Part shown: piece by piece, positions 53,741 to 62,558 of the stretch
Numbering within the stretch: position 1 is the first letter of the stretch
How the letters are laid out: the number at the start of each line of letters is the position of its first letter
NCBI RefSeq assembly: GCF_003459505.1
Contig: NZ_QRWD01000002.1
Location: 103,713-167,712, forward strand
DNA length: 64,000 nucleotides
DNA from: Collinsella sp. AF20-14LB
GTDB lineage: Bacteria > Actinomycetota > Coriobacteriia > Coriobacteriales > Coriobacteriaceae
Direction: 5' to 3'
Translations under genes and position numbers: made by a program
The notes under the pieces: model-generated
What the model saw: only the letters and a program-made list of their open reading frames with translations
The model's database searches: none
What the model was told of the DNA's origin: nothing

Positions 53741-56700
53741 CTACACGTCCCTCCTTACAAACGTTCCTTCGTGGTTATACGAGCAGCGCGCATGCGCGGC
53801 CTGAGCCGACGTCGGGTCGACGGCGGCAACGTTGCCTGCCTCGAGCTCGCGCAGGCGCCCGGCGATGCCGGCCTCCACGCGATCGAGCAGGGCGTCGAAG
53901 TCCATGCTGCCACCCTCGCCGGGAAAGCCCTTCTTAAGGCCTGGGATGCGGCCGTCGCCGCGCTCTTCCTCAAGCAACTCGGCGCTCGCCGCACCGCGCA
54001 GCGCGGGCTTGCCGCCCTTGGTCGAAAAATAGAGCGCGGCGCGGGTATCCAGATCCAGCGCCCGCCGCATGGCCTGCGCGTAGATGAGTGTCTGGGTATG
54101 GGGCGGCAGCCAGCGCGGGTCGTCGATGGGGGCCTCGCCCGACTCCTCGTCGCGCACCGTGGGGTCGGCGAGCTTAAACTCCTCGACACCCGAACGATGC
54201 TTATAGTCGATTACCACGGCGCGATTCTCGACATCCACATCAACGCGGTCGATGCGCCCGCCAAGCGGCCAACCGGCATACTCGACCTGGAGCTCGTTGA
54301 ACGCAAACTCCAGGTAGCGCGGCGCGAAGGGCGCGAGCGCCTCGGACTCGTAGGCAAGCACACCCTCCAGCTGCGGCAAAATCTCGGCCACCTGGCGCTC
54401 CTCCACCGGGGAGAGCGGCACGAGCGGGCCCTCGGCACCGCGCTTGCCCGCATGCTCGGCCAAGGTCTCGTCAAAGACCTCGCGCAGCAGCTCCTTCGCG
54501 CGTGGCAGATTCATGGGTGTCACGCGCTCCATGCCCTCCTGGGGCAGACGGGCATGCAAGTGTTCCAGCACGTCGTGGACAAAGTTGCCCTTCTCCATAT
54601 TGCCAAAGCCAGCGTCGATCGACTGGGGCTTCACGCGGTACGAGACGAACCAGCATAGCGGGCAGGTCGAATAGGCCTCGATCTGCGAGGCAGACGTCAG
54701 GCGCGGCACCAGCGGCGCATCCTCGCCCTCGCCATCGCGACGACGCAGGACCAAATACGGAATGGCTTCATCGCTCAGATGCTGAGGAGCTTCGCAGGTC
54801 ACGCGCTCGCGCCTAAGACCTTCGCCTGCCGCGGGATCGAAGTCCCTTACGATATCGCCCTCACCCACACACTTCGCCTTGTCGGCGCCAACGGCCTTAG
54901 CGTCGTCAGCGGCCTTGTCGGCGTCAGCGGCCTTAGCATCGTTAGCGGCCTCGGCATGCGCCCGCAACTCGGTCCACACGGCCGCCGGATAGCACTCGCG
55001 CGCCTGACGATCGTGGGTCACACGGGCGAGCGCGACCGGACCGCTCGCCGCCTGCATTGCACGGCCAAAGCGCACGCGCAGCAGGGCGGCGGGCTCCAAA
55101 GATACGCCGTCGCGGCGCAGCTCGGCCGTCAGCGTGGCCAGCGGCCCCTCTTCGTGTGAGAGCGGATAGCTGTCCAGATCGACATCGGCAAACAGCACGG
55201 CATCGTAGCTGCCGGGGCGCAGAGCCGCCGCATCGGCAAGCGAAGCAAAGCGAACCTGGGCGCGTGGCGCACGGTCAACCTCGTAGGTCTCGTAATCGTA
55301 GGCGGCGCTACGCTTGTCCACCTTGGTTCGAATGTCATCGAGCACGGGCACGGTCGCGGCCTGCGACACGTCGAGCGCACGGGCGCCATTCATAAGGATG
55401 TCGATGACGTGGCGCAGCAGGGCCACCTCCGCCTGGCGACGGGCCTGACCGTCGAGACCGCCAAGTGCGCGATCGGGCAGTGCCTCGGCAACGGCAAGCA
55501 TGGCCTTGAGCGCCGTCACGGGTTTGTCGCGCCACAGCGCCTGGAACACGTCCGAGATCACGCACGGCACGTTCTTAAACCAGTTCTCGTCGCTCGCCGC
55601 TTTACGCGCGCCCCTCACCTGGCCCTGCACGCTCTGCAGCAGGCTCTTGACGCCCGCAGTGGTCTTGCTGCGCGACAGTCGCATATTCTTGTCGAACGTG
55701 CGCGCGCTGGCGGCGCCGGCACCCGAAAGCGGGCTGTAAATCCAGTCGGTAAGCTCCGGAGCGGGCCACCACTCAGTCTTAGAAGCTGCCCCTTCGTCGG
55801 CGGCCTTCATACGCTCGATCAGGTTGGCGAGCGCCGTGAACTGCCTGCCCGCAATGGATTGGGAAAACGCCGTGAACTCGGCCGTCTCGGCAGCAACGTG
55901 GCGCGCCGCCAAACGAGCGGCAAGCTCGCCGAACAGCTGGGGTGCCCGGGCAGAAACAACGAGCACGCGTACGGGGTCGGCGGGTGTTGCAGCAGCTTTA
56001 TCGTCCTTGGACTCCTTGTGCGCTTTCACCAACTTATCGATGACGTCCGCATAAGCATGGGCACGGGCATGGGGGCCGGCGACCTCAATAAAGGCAGGCT
56101 GAGCAGCGGACTTGGAGGCAGTCTGGGGCGCGGCGGCGCCCTCCCCCAGCGGCGCGATCTCAAACAGCACACCGCGGACATCAAATGCCGCGGCAAGCTC
56201 CTCGCGCATCGCCGCTTGCTCGCGGGCAAGCAGCACGACAACCTCTCCCCCGTTGTTTGCCACGGCGGACAGCAGCTCGAGCAGGCTATACGTAAATGAC
56301 GTGACGCCGCGCACGCAAACGGCGCGGGCGCACCCCGGCAGGTTGTCGGCCAAAGCGCCGGCCATAATGTCAGCCGCCTCGCAGGGCTCGACCATATCTC
56401 GACGGTCCAAACCGCGCGCATAGGCGCACAAAAGTTCAAACACGCGAGCCTCGGCGTCGCTTTTGGGCTTGGGCTTGCAAACGTTGTCGCAGCAACGCTC
56501 GGTGCCTGTCCCTGCCACACCCGGCAGCACATCGCGAGCCATACGCGCGAGCATACGCACCGTGCCCTGGCTGCGCGAAAGCGGCTGCAGGTCGGCGTCG
56601 TCGAGGCGCGCTACCATGTCCGAAAACAGCATCTGGCGCTGCAGGTTGTCGACGAAACCGCGCCCGTCGCCCAAAAGCTCCCAAAGCGAGCGAAGCCACG

Positions 56701-56893
56701 ATGTAGGCGTCTTGTAGTCAATACCCAGCGAAACGCCGGCTTCCGCCGCATCATGACGGCACAGGTCGAGCTCGGCAAACGTTGGCGCCAGCAGCACGGC
56801 ACGCCCGTGGCGGGCAATAAGGTCGGCAAGCAGCGCCGCCTCGGCATCGCTCAAATCCGCGCCGGCGTTGGTGGTATAGATTCGAACAGGCAT
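53741..56893 (-). CDS. addB: ATP-dependent nuclease subunit B (AddB/RexB-like)
   Basis: A 1050-residue partner of AddA. It has a degenerate helicase-like N-terminal region with no clean Walker A (LAPTFAELDLC). The C-terminal PD-(D/E)XK nuclease contains GGRIDRVDVD and VIDYKHRSG near residue 894. YSTCPLCWFVSY near residue 760 supplies two cysteines typical of the AddB iron-sulfur staple. Only a single late cysteine (ARCSYN, near 1038) is seen, so a complete Fe-S site is not certain. GGAGGACC precedes the ATG. Confidence 0.85.
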   Translation of the reverse strand: MPVRIYTTNAGADLSDAEAALLADLIARHGRAVLLAPTFAELDLCRHDAAEAGVSLGIDYKTPTSWLRSLWELLGDGRGFVDNLQRQMLFSDMVARLDDADLQPLSRSQGTVRMLARMARDVLPGVAGTGTERCCDNVCKPKPKSDAEARVFELLCAYARGLDRRDMVEPCEAADIMAGALADNLPGCARAVCVRGVTSFTYSLLELLSAVANNGGEVVVLLAREQAAMREELAAAFDVRGVLFEIAPLGEGAAAPQTASKSAAQPAFIEVAGPHARAHAYADVIDKLVKAHKESKDDKAAATPADPVRVLVVSARAPQLFGELAARLAARHVAAETAEFTAFSQSIAGRQFTALANLIERMKAADEGAASKTEWWPAPELTDWIYSPLSGAGAASARTFDKNMRLSRSKTTAGVKSLLQSVQGQVRGARKAASDENWFKNVPCVISDVFQALWRDKPVTALKAMLAVAEALPDRALGGLDGQARRQAEVALLRHVIDILMNGARALDVSQAATVPVLDDIRTKVDKRSAAYDYETYEVDRAPRAQVRFASLADAAALRPGSYDAVLFADVDLDSYPLSHEEGPLATLTAELRRDGVSLEPAALLRVRFGRAMQAASGPVALARVTHDRQARECYPAAVWTELRAHAEAANDAKAADADKAADDAKAVGADKAKCVGEGDIVRDFDPAAGEGLRRERVTCEAPQHLSDEAIPYLVLRRRDGEGEDAPLVPRLTSASQIEAYSTCPLCWFVSYRVKPQSIDAGFGNMEKGNFVHDVLEHLHARLPQEGMERVTPMNLPRAKELLREVFDETLAEHAGKRGAEGPLVPLSPVEERQVAEILPQLEGVLAYESEALAPFAPRYLEFAFNELQVEYAGWPLGGRIDRVDVDVENRAVVIDYKHRSGVEEFKLADPTVRDEESGEAPIDDPRWLPPHTQTLIYAQAMRRALDLDTRAALYFSTKGGKPALRGAASAELLEEERGDGRIPGLKKGFPGEGGSMDFDALLDRVEAGIAGRLRELEAGNVAAVDPTSAQAAHARCSYNHEGTFVRRDV

Positions 56894-56986
56894 GGTCCTC
56901 CACTCAAACCGTTCGCAATATTCAATGCTTCCATCCTACCCGCCCGCGCGGACAGATTTGCCCCACGCCAACAGATTTGACCCCTT

Positions 56987-57053
56987 GGAGACAGAGGAAA
57001 ATGGATCACCGAGGAGGTCAGTCTAACCCAGTGATCCGTTTTCCTCCGTCCCC
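56987..57053 (-). repeat. Long inverted repeat between yerC and addB
   Basis: The two 23-base arms (56987-57009 and 57031-57053) differ at three positions. Read on the minus strand, all three become G-U pairs, so a minus-strand RNA would form an uninterrupted stem with a 21-nt loop. A short direct repeat, ACAGATTTG(C/A)CCC, lies beside it (56952 and 56971). Confidence 0.7.
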
Positions 57054-57060
57054 AAAGGAT

Positions 57061-57087
57061 CAAAAAACCGCCCCCGAAGGGACGGTT
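57061..57087 (-). terminator. Rho-independent terminator of yerC
   Basis: On the minus strand, AACCGTCCC and GGGGCGGTT with a TTCG tetraloop run into TTTTGATC, 28 bp after the stop. Confidence 0.9.
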
Positions 57088-57114
57088 CTGCGCAATTCGT
57101 TTGTTGCCGCTGGC

Positions 57115-57414
57115 CTACTCGCCATCCTCCAGCTTGATGAGGATCTTGCGATAGCCGCCGTACTCGCCGTTGAGTGCCTTGGACACGCGGCTCACCGTAG
57201 TGGACGAAGCGCCGGTGCGGGCCTGAACCTCAACATAAGGCTCGCCCTCATCCAGATAACGCGCAACCTGCAGACGTTGCGAAAGATCGCAGATCTCGCG
57301 CGGCGTGCAGATATCGGTCAAAAACGCCTGGATATCCTTCTCGTCATCCAAAAGACTAAATGCGTGGACCAGCTGCTTGACATCAGGCTTGTCAAACATG
57401 TTCTCGATATTCAT
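57115..57414 (-). CDS. YerC/YecD family TrpR-like DNA-binding protein
   Basis: A 99-residue TrpR-superfamily protein. TPREICDLSQRLQVARYL and the recognition-helix segment ARTGASSTTVSRVSKAL (about residues 65-81) make the helix-turn-helix. The closing YGGYRKIL motif is typical of the YerC/YecD group. These proteins are related to the tryptophan repressor, but their ligand is generally unknown, and no trp gene is nearby. It is a single-gene unit with its own terminator. Confidence 0.92.
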   Translation of the reverse strand: MNIENMFDKPDVKQLVHAFSLLDDEKDIQAFLTDICTPREICDLSQRLQVARYLDEGEPYVEVQARTGASSTTVSRVSKALNGEYGGYRKILIKLEDGE

Positions 57415-57738
57415 CGATCACCGCCAAACCCGCCATAAGGCATCGAAGTTGATACTGACATCGGGCATCGTTCGCCCGTTCTATGCAATAGGGCAACGCC
57501 TGTGGCTTTTGCCCGTAGCAGTGTAGCACACCACCAAACTAAAGCGACAAGACTCTCTGCCAGCGGCGCGTTTTTCAGGACGAACGCCGTTTTGAAACCG
57601 AATGCGCACGTAAGCTCCACGAATATCTGAGACAATGGGCGGCCGAACAAGGCGGCACACCCGAGCGGCCGTCCAAGCTGCCGCAGCAAACCGCTTCACG
57701 CGACACCGACGCACCCTGCGCAAGAAAGGATTCACACC

Positions 57739-58104
57739 ATGCGCTTTATGCTTAACTGGCTCTTTACCTCGATCGCCATCGCGATTGCCACGTTCCTCGT
57801 CCCCGGCATCCAGCCCTTCGGTTTTGCCGAGGCCTGGGTCTGTTTCGCCTTCGTGGGACTGTTCCTGAACATCGTCGATTCGCTCGTCAAGCCGTTTCTG
57901 ACGGTTATCTCGCTGCCGCTCACGATCATTACGCTGGGTATTTTTCAGCTCGTAGTCAACAGCTTTATGCTCGAGCTGGCCAGCTATCTGTCGGTCAATC
58001 TGCTGGGCGCGGGTATCTCCATCGCCAGCTTTGGATCGGCCTTTATGGGCAGCATCCTGGTGTCCATCATGCGCAGCATCCTCGACAGCATCGCCGAGGG
58101 CTAA
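57739..58104 (+). CDS. Phage holin family 4-like (DUF/PF04020-type) small membrane protein
   Basis: A 121-residue protein that is almost all membrane, with four hydrophobic segments. It begins MRFMLNWLFTSIAIAIATFLVPGI and has the conserved LNIVDSLVKPFLTVISLPLTI block of this family, in which the Asn-Pro/Lys-Pro turn joins helices 2 and 3. Despite its family name it is widespread in bacterial chromosomes, and no phage gene is nearby. GAAAGG precedes the ATG. It lies alone between two terminators; its role is unknown. Confidence 0.88.
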   Translation: MRFMLNWLFTSIAIAIATFLVPGIQPFGFAEAWVCFAFVGLFLNIVDSLVKPFLTVISLPLTIITLGIFQLVVNSFMLELASYLSVNLLGAGISIASFGSAFMGSILVSIMRSILDSIAEG

Positions 58105-58145
58105 AACGGCCATTCCGGCCGCGCCCGTCTCAACAGCCCAAAACG

Positions 58146-58184
58146 AAGGCCGCCCATCACAAAAATGGGCGGCCTTCTTATTTG
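58146..58184 (+). terminator. Rho-independent terminator after the holin-like gene
   Basis: Perfect 12-bp arms AAGGCCGCCCAT and ATGGGCGGCCTT are followed by CTTATTTG. Confidence 0.9.
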
Positions 58185-58208
58185 CCAAGTCTCAAAGGGC
58201 GAGAGAAT

Positions 58209-58239
58209 CTGCCATTTCCACCCCGTCCCCAAATGGCAG
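58209..58239 (-). repeat. Inverted repeat CTGCCATTT / AAATGGCAG after rrf2
   Basis: Perfect 9-bp arms enclose CCACCCCGTCCCC. The loop carries the CCCCGTCCCC block also seen at 38294-38303. It may act as the rrf2 transcript end, but the T-tract is poor. Confidence 0.55.
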
Positions 58240-58244
58240 GTGGG

Positions 58245-58673
58245 CTAGATCACGTAGTCGTAGCCATGGTTGGGAGCGACAAGTTGATCGAGCGTCACGC
58301 CGTCGAGGTAGTCGTTGATGAGCTTGTCCAGGTTCTTCCACACGTCGAGCGTGGGGCACTCATCAGCTCGCGAGCAACCCTTGCAGTCGCCATCCAGGCA
58401 GGCGACCGGCGCCAGACTGCCCTCGGTCAGGCGCAAGATCTCGCCCACCGTGTACTGCTCGGGCGGGCGCGTGAGCACATAGCCGCCGCCCTTGCCGCGC
58501 ATGCCCGAGAGCATGTTGGCGCGCACGAGCGTCGCCAGAATATTCTCGAGGTACTTCTCCGAAATACCCTGACGCGCCGCAATCTCTTTAAGCGGGATAC
58601 GGCCTGTCGCCTGGTGCTCGGCTAGGTCAACCATAACGCGCAGGGCGTACCTGCCCTTAGTAGAAACCAACAT
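58245..58673 (-). CDS. Rrf2 family transcriptional regulator (probably Fe-S or cysteine-responsive)
   Basis: A 142-residue winged-helix regulator beginning MLVSTKGRYALRVMVDLAEH, with the recognition region QGISEKYLENILATL (about residues 35-49) and the wing GKGGGYVLTRPP. Four cysteines follow in CLDGDCKGCSRADEC (about 92-106), the spacing used by IscR-type proteins for an Fe-S cluster; CymR-type repressors lack them. It is transcribed divergently from cysK across a 253-bp gap that contains an inverted repeat over the cysK promoter. Control of cysK, and perhaps of mnmA, is likely. GAAAGG precedes the ATG. Confidence 0.92.
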   Translation of the reverse strand: MLVSTKGRYALRVMVDLAEHQATGRIPLKEIAARQGISEKYLENILATLVRANMLSGMRGKGGGYVLTRPPEQYTVGEILRLTEGSLAPVACLDGDCKGCSRADECPTLDVWKNLDKLINDYLDGVTLDQLVAPNHGYDYVI

Positions 58674-58768
58674 ATATAGTGCTGCCTTTCGGTCTTTTAG
58701 TCCGTTGAAATTCTAGCCGAAAAATTGGCTTTGAAAATACCCGTTCCGGTCAAGATGGTTAATCAACT

Positions 58769-58795
58769 TGCAATAATCTCCTATTTCCTATTGCA
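58769..58795. promoter_or_regulatory. Inverted repeat TGCAATA-N13-TATTGCA over the cysK -35 box
   Basis: Perfect 7-bp arms at 58769-58775 and 58789-58795; the right arm overlaps the -35 hexamer. This is a candidate Rrf2 operator. The rest of the 58674-58926 gap shows promoter elements only, including TAGAAT on the minus strand (58715-58710) for rrf2. Confidence 0.5.
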
Positions 58796-58819
58796 TTACT
58801 AGGCTTTGGTGTCTACTAT
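58791..58819 (+). promoter_or_regulatory. cysK promoter
   Basis: TTGCAT (58791-58796) is followed after exactly 17 bp by TACTAT (58814-58819). The predicted leader is about 100 nt. Confidence 0.65.
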
Positions 58820-58926
58820 GCTTCCCAACAGCTAAACGAACAACCTATAAGGTTTATGGGTTTAGCTGCTAGACGCACCGTAAAACCACACGGTATCCAG
58901 TCATTTGAACACTTTGGAGGTTCATC

Positions 58927-59865
58927 ATGAGCAAGGTTTACACGTCCATCGATCAGCTTATCGGCCACACCCCGCTTCTGGAGCTCACCCACTTTGAGGC
59001 CGATGAGGACCTCAAGGCCCGCGTGCTCGTCAAGCTGGAATACTTCAACCCCGCCGGGTCCGTTAAAGACCGCGTCGCCAAGAACATGATTGACGAGGCC
59101 GAGAAGGCAGGCAAGCTCGTGCGCGGCGGTGACTACACCATCATCGAGCCCACGAGCGGCAACACCGGCGTCGGCATCGCCTCGGTGGCGGCGGCTCGCG
59201 GCTACAAGGTGGTCATCACCATGCCCGAGACCATGTCCGTCGAGCGCCGCAAGCTGATGCAGGCATACGGTGCGCAGCTCGTGCTCACCGACGGCTCCAA
59301 GGGCATGAAGGGCGCTATCGCCAAGGCCGAGGAGCTGCAGAAGGAGACCCCCAACAGCATCATCGCCGGCCAGTTTGTGAACCCCGCCAACCCCGCCATC
59401 CATAAGGCCACGACCGGCCCCGAGATCTGGGACGACACCGACGGCAAGGTCGACATCTTCGTCGCCGGCGTTGGCACCGGCGGCACCGTGACCGGCGTGG
59501 GCGAGTTCCTCAAGGAGCAGAACCCCGAGATTCAGGTCGTCGCCGTCGAGCCCGCCACCTCCCCGGTGCTCTCCAAGGGCCAGGCCGGCCCGCATAAGAT
59601 CCAGGGTATCGGTGCCGGCTTTGTGCCCGACGTCCTCGACACCCAGGTCTACGACGAGATCATCCCCGTCGAGAACGACGACGCCTTTGCCACCGGCCGC
59701 GCCGTGGGCCACAAGGAGGGCGTGCTCGTGGGCATTTCGTCCGGCGCCGCCGTGTGGGCCGCCCTGCAGCTGGCCAAGCGCCCCGAGAACGAGGGCAAGA
59801 CCATCGTGGCGCTGCTCGCCGACACCGGCGAGCGCTACCTGTCCACGGCACTCTTCCAGGACTAG
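58927..59865 (+). CDS. cysK: Cysteine synthase A (O-acetylserine sulfhydrylase)
   Basis: A 312-residue PLP enzyme that makes cysteine from O-acetylserine and sulfide. The PLP lysine is Lys47 in NPAGSVKDR, the substrate loop TSGNTG is at about residues 76-81, and the phosphate-binding GTGGTVTG at about 184-191. [10 protein letters not shown] lies near residue 270. GGAGG lies upstream of the ATG, which is the natural start. Divergent rrf2 and the promoter-overlapping palindrome suggest sulfur- or Fe-S-responsive control. mnmA follows on the same strand after 180 bp. Confidence 0.97.
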   Translation: MSKVYTSIDQLIGHTPLLELTHFEADEDLKARVLVKLEYFNPAGSVKDRVAKNMIDEAEKAGKLVRGGDYTIIEPTSGNTGVGIASVAAARGYKVVITMPETMSVERRKLMQAYGAQLVLTDGSKGMKGAIAKAEELQKETPNSIIAGQFVNPANPAIHKATTGPEIWDDTDGKVDIFVAGVGTGGTVTGVGEFLKEQNPEIQVVAVEPATSPVLSKGQAGPHKIQGIGAGFVPDVLDTQVYDEIIPVENDDAFATGRAVGHKEGVLVGISSGAAVWAALQLAKRPENEGKTIVALLADTGERYLSTALFQD

Positions 59866-59965
59866 AGCTCTCGTTCTTAGAACGAGTCCAAGGCACGCCG
59901 GTCTCCCCTCTCTTCTGGCAGCCTGAGCTCATCCCAACAGGGTGTCCCACAGGACGCCCGAACTT

Positions 59966-59973
59966 GCTACAAT
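59966..59973 (+). promoter_or_regulatory. Extended -10 promoter for mnmA
   Basis: TGCTACAAT fits an extended -10 (TG-n-TACAAT). No good -35 is seen. Transcription would start about 59980, inside the following hairpin. Confidence 0.5.
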
Positions 59974-59977
59974 GTCT

Positions 59978-60018
59978 GCGGCGCGGAACCAGCCTCCCGC
60001 GCCGCTTTTCTTTTTTGG
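59978..60018 (+). terminator. Terminator-like hairpin between cysK and mnmA (terminator or leader attenuator)
   Basis: Perfect 9-bp GC arms GCGGCGCGG and CCGCGCCGC are followed by TTTTCTTTTTTGG. It ends 28 bp before the mnmA start and 150 bp after cysK. Confidence 0.85.
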
Positions 60019-60045
60019 CCGCATGCCACCAAGGAGAACCTCCCC

Positions 60046-61146
60046 ATGCACAACAAGCGCGTGCTCGTCGCCATGAGCGGCGGCGTCGATTCCAGCGTGA
60101 CCGCGTATCTGCTCAAAAGTCAGGGTTACGAATGTGTCGGTGCCACCATGCGCCTCACCTGCCCCGCGCCCGATCCCACCACAGGCATGAGTAAGGTCGA
60201 CCGCGACATCGCCGATGCAAAGGCCGTCGCCGAGCGCCTGGGGATACCCCATCACGTGCTCGACTTGCAGCAAACCTTCGACCGCAACGTTGTCGAGCGT
60301 TTTATGAACGCCTACCAGGAGGGGCTGACGCCCAATCCGTGTATCATCTGCAACCGCCATATTAAGTTTGGCGCGTTGCTGGATGCGGCGCTGGATATGG
60401 GCTGCGACTACATCGCCACAGGCCACTATGCCAAAACGAGCCAGGCGCCCGACGGCACCTGGCAGCTGCATCGCGGCGAGGACCCCAAAAAGGACCAGAG
60501 TTACTTTTTGTATTCGCTCACGCAGGAGCGCCTGGCGCACACGATCTTTCCGCTGGCAGGCCTAGACAAAGAGCGCGACGTGCGCCGCATAGCCGCCGAG
60601 CAGGGCTTTACCAACGCCCAGAAGGCCGAAAGCGAGGACATCTGCTTTATTCCAGACGGTGACTACGCGGGCTATATCGAGCGCCGTTGCGGACATCTCG
60701 CTGCACCGGGCGACATTGTGTGGCGCGACGGCAGCGTGGTCGGGCGCCACAACGGCGCGCTGCGCTACACCATCGGCCAGCGCAAGGGCCTGGGCGTCGC
60801 GATGGCACATCCCGTGTACGTAACGGGTGTCGACGCCGTCAACAACACCGTGCATCTGGGCGAGGCAGAGGACCTGACGGCCACGGCGCTCACGGCCAAC
60901 GACTGGATCTGGAGCGCCCCTGCCGACCGCATGGAGGCCGAGCTGGATGCCGGCGGCATCCGCGTGGGCGCCAAGTACCGCTACCGACAGAAAGACCAGG
61001 CAGCGATCCTTACGTGCGGCGAAGACGGGCAAATGTTGCTGACCTTTGACGAGCCGCAGCGCGCCATCGCCCCCGGCCAAGCCGTTGTAGTCTATCGCGG
61101 CGACATCGTCCTGGGCGGCGGCACCGTGACCGGCGCACTTAAGTAG
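60046..61146 (+). CDS. mnmA: tRNA-specific 2-thiouridylase MnmA
   Basis: A 366-residue enzyme that thiolates U34 in tRNA for Lys, Glu and Gln. The ATP-binding PP-loop AMSGGVDSS lies at residues 9-17. The first catalytic cysteine is in NPCIICN near residue 100; the persulfide-carrying cysteine is in EDICFIP near 198. A beta-barrel domain closes the protein (about 210-366). AAGGAG precedes the ATG. Its setting downstream of cysK and rrf2 fits sulfur supply to tRNA modification, though no cysteine desulfurase gene is adjacent. Confidence 0.97.
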   Translation: MHNKRVLVAMSGGVDSSVTAYLLKSQGYECVGATMRLTCPAPDPTTGMSKVDRDIADAKAVAERLGIPHHVLDLQQTFDRNVVERFMNAYQEGLTPNPCIICNRHIKFGALLDAALDMGCDYIATGHYAKTSQAPDGTWQLHRGEDPKKDQSYFLYSLTQERLAHTIFPLAGLDKERDVRRIAAEQGFTNAQKAESEDICFIPDGDYAGYIERRCGHLAAPGDIVWRDGSVVGRHNGALRYTIGQRKGLGVAMAHPVYVTGVDAVNNTVHLGEAEDLTATALTANDWIWSAPADRMEAELDAGGIRVGAKYRYRQKDQAAILTCGEDGQMLLTFDEPQRAIAPGQAVVVYRGDIVLGGGTVTGALK

Positions 61147-61154
61147 CCGCGGGT

Positions 61155-62528
61155 TTATCGCTGCACGTGTCGAAGCACCTCAACAGCGGCACCAACCTCG
61201 ATTACGCGACGCTCGAGGCCGCGGCGGATGGCCTCGAGTCGACCCTCCGCCGTGGCCCATTTGCTCTGCGAAAGAATCTCGATCGCCTCATCAACAAATC
61301 CGTTGAGCCGCGATGAATCGAACCAATCGAGCAAATCCGCAAGCGCCAGCTGGACGGAAGGGTCGGGCCCAAACGGCTTAGCGGAAAACCCAAACTCCCC
61401 AGCTGCGAGCACGGCAGTTGGCACGTTGTACCACAGGCAGTTGCCGCTATCGAACAGCGGAGCAGGTTTTATCTCCAGGGTGTCGACATTGCGGATGATG
61501 CCGAAGTTTCGCCAATGGCGGTCGCTGTTGGCCAAAAGGGCATCGCAAACGATCATCTGCGACATAGACCTTCTCACAGCGGCCTCATCGGCACCATGCT
61601 TGCCAAGGCAGCGACAGTATCGATCGTATGTCGAGTTTCCCCGCTGGCCACCAAGTGCGCCCTTAACGTAAACAGCCGGAACGTATTCCTCGCGGCCGTC
61701 AAGAAAATCCTCGCACAGGCACGCAGGGCCATCGAACATCCGCTCAACCGTATAAGGAACAAACTCGCCCTCCGACAGCAAGCGACGATGCAGAGCCGTT
61801 GCAACCGCCTCGTTAAAGGGCCGTTGGTCGTCCATGCCGCATCCCTTGACCAGAACGCGAACACCGTTGCGAATCATCCACGATTTAGGGAGCTCGCCCT
61901 CGGACGTGTTATCAGGATTTTTAAGACCGATGCCTTCCAGCCAACCCGAACGCTCTTCGGGCGCCGATCGCTCAAATTCGTTCTCAAAGTAATTGATGTT
62001 TTGCCATTTGAGTTCGGCGCAATCGGCCGGCCGCAGCCAATAGCAATCCGAAAGCGATAGGCCCAGGCACTGAACCGGCACCTCAATGCCACTGGCAATT
62101 CCCAGTTCACGATAGCGCGAGACGAGTCCGGGGCGGACGTCAGGCACCGACCGATGGCTCCACCACACGTTGAGCTCCCGTTTATTCACCGTAGGAGAAG
62201 AACTCGAGCACGTGCCAAACGGCATCCTCTGCGCATCGAGCACCTCGGCGATTTCGAAGGGAAACTCACGTGTCGGATCAAATGAGACATGCGCGACCTC
62301 ATGGTCGGCCGACATCAGCGTAAACTTGCGCCCCACATCGGCCGCAGGACGGCGTCCACGTTTGCGGACCTTTTGATAAGCGAGCGCAGAATCATACTCA
62401 ACCATCTTCCGTCCGCCCACAATATCGCACGCGAGCGTTCCCGATGCGGCAAGTTGCGATATGCGGGCTTTCGTAACGCCCAACAGGCGGGCGGCATCAC
62501 CCATAGATAAGTACTCAGATGTATTCAT
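61155..62528 (-). CDS. HipA-like kinase domain protein with fused N-terminal helix-turn-helix
   Basis: The protein has 457 residues. The N-terminal 60 residues form an excisionase/MerR-like helix-turn-helix (MGDAARLLGVTKARISQLAASG). The remainder resembles the HipA kinase fold. The catalytic loop ANSDRHWRNFG (about 327-337) keeps the D and N of HxDRHxxN, and APLFDSGNCLW (about 350-360) supplies the metal-binding D. In classical HipAB, the DNA-binding antitoxin is a separate protein; here both functions seem to be in one chain. The ATG at 62528 has GAGGTG nine bases upstream. An inverted repeat in its promoter suggests self-repression. Confidence 0.8.
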   Translation of the reverse strand: MNTSEYLSMGDAARLLGVTKARISQLAASGTLACDIVGGRKMVEYDSALAYQKVRKRGRRPAADVGRKFTLMSADHEVAHVSFDPTREFPFEIAEVLDAQRMPFGTCSSSSPTVNKRELNVWWSHRSVPDVRPGLVSRYRELGIASGIEVPVQCLGLSLSDCYWLRPADCAELKWQNINYFENEFERSAPEERSGWLEGIGLKNPDNTSEGELPKSWMIRNGVRVLVKGCGMDDQRPFNEAVATALHRRLLSEGEFVPYTVERMFDGPACLCEDFLDGREEYVPAVYVKGALGGQRGNSTYDRYCRCLGKHGADEAAVRRSMSQMIVCDALLANSDRHWRNFGIIRNVDTLEIKPAPLFDSGNCLWYNVPTAVLAAGEFGFSAKPFGPDPSVQLALADLLDWFDSSRLNGFVDEAIEILSQSKWATAEGRLEAIRRGLERRVIEVGAAVEVLRHVQR

Positions 62529-62558
62529 ATGCCGCATCACCTCGTTAAGTAATTTACG

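Noticed and set aside
57739..58104. Prophage remnant, suggested by the holin family name
   Set aside because: No other phage gene, attachment site or lysin is near, and the family is common on chromosomes.
59870..59886. CTCGTTCTTAGAACGAG palindrome after cysK as terminator
   Set aside because: The stem is short, no T-tract follows, and a much stronger terminator lies at 59978.
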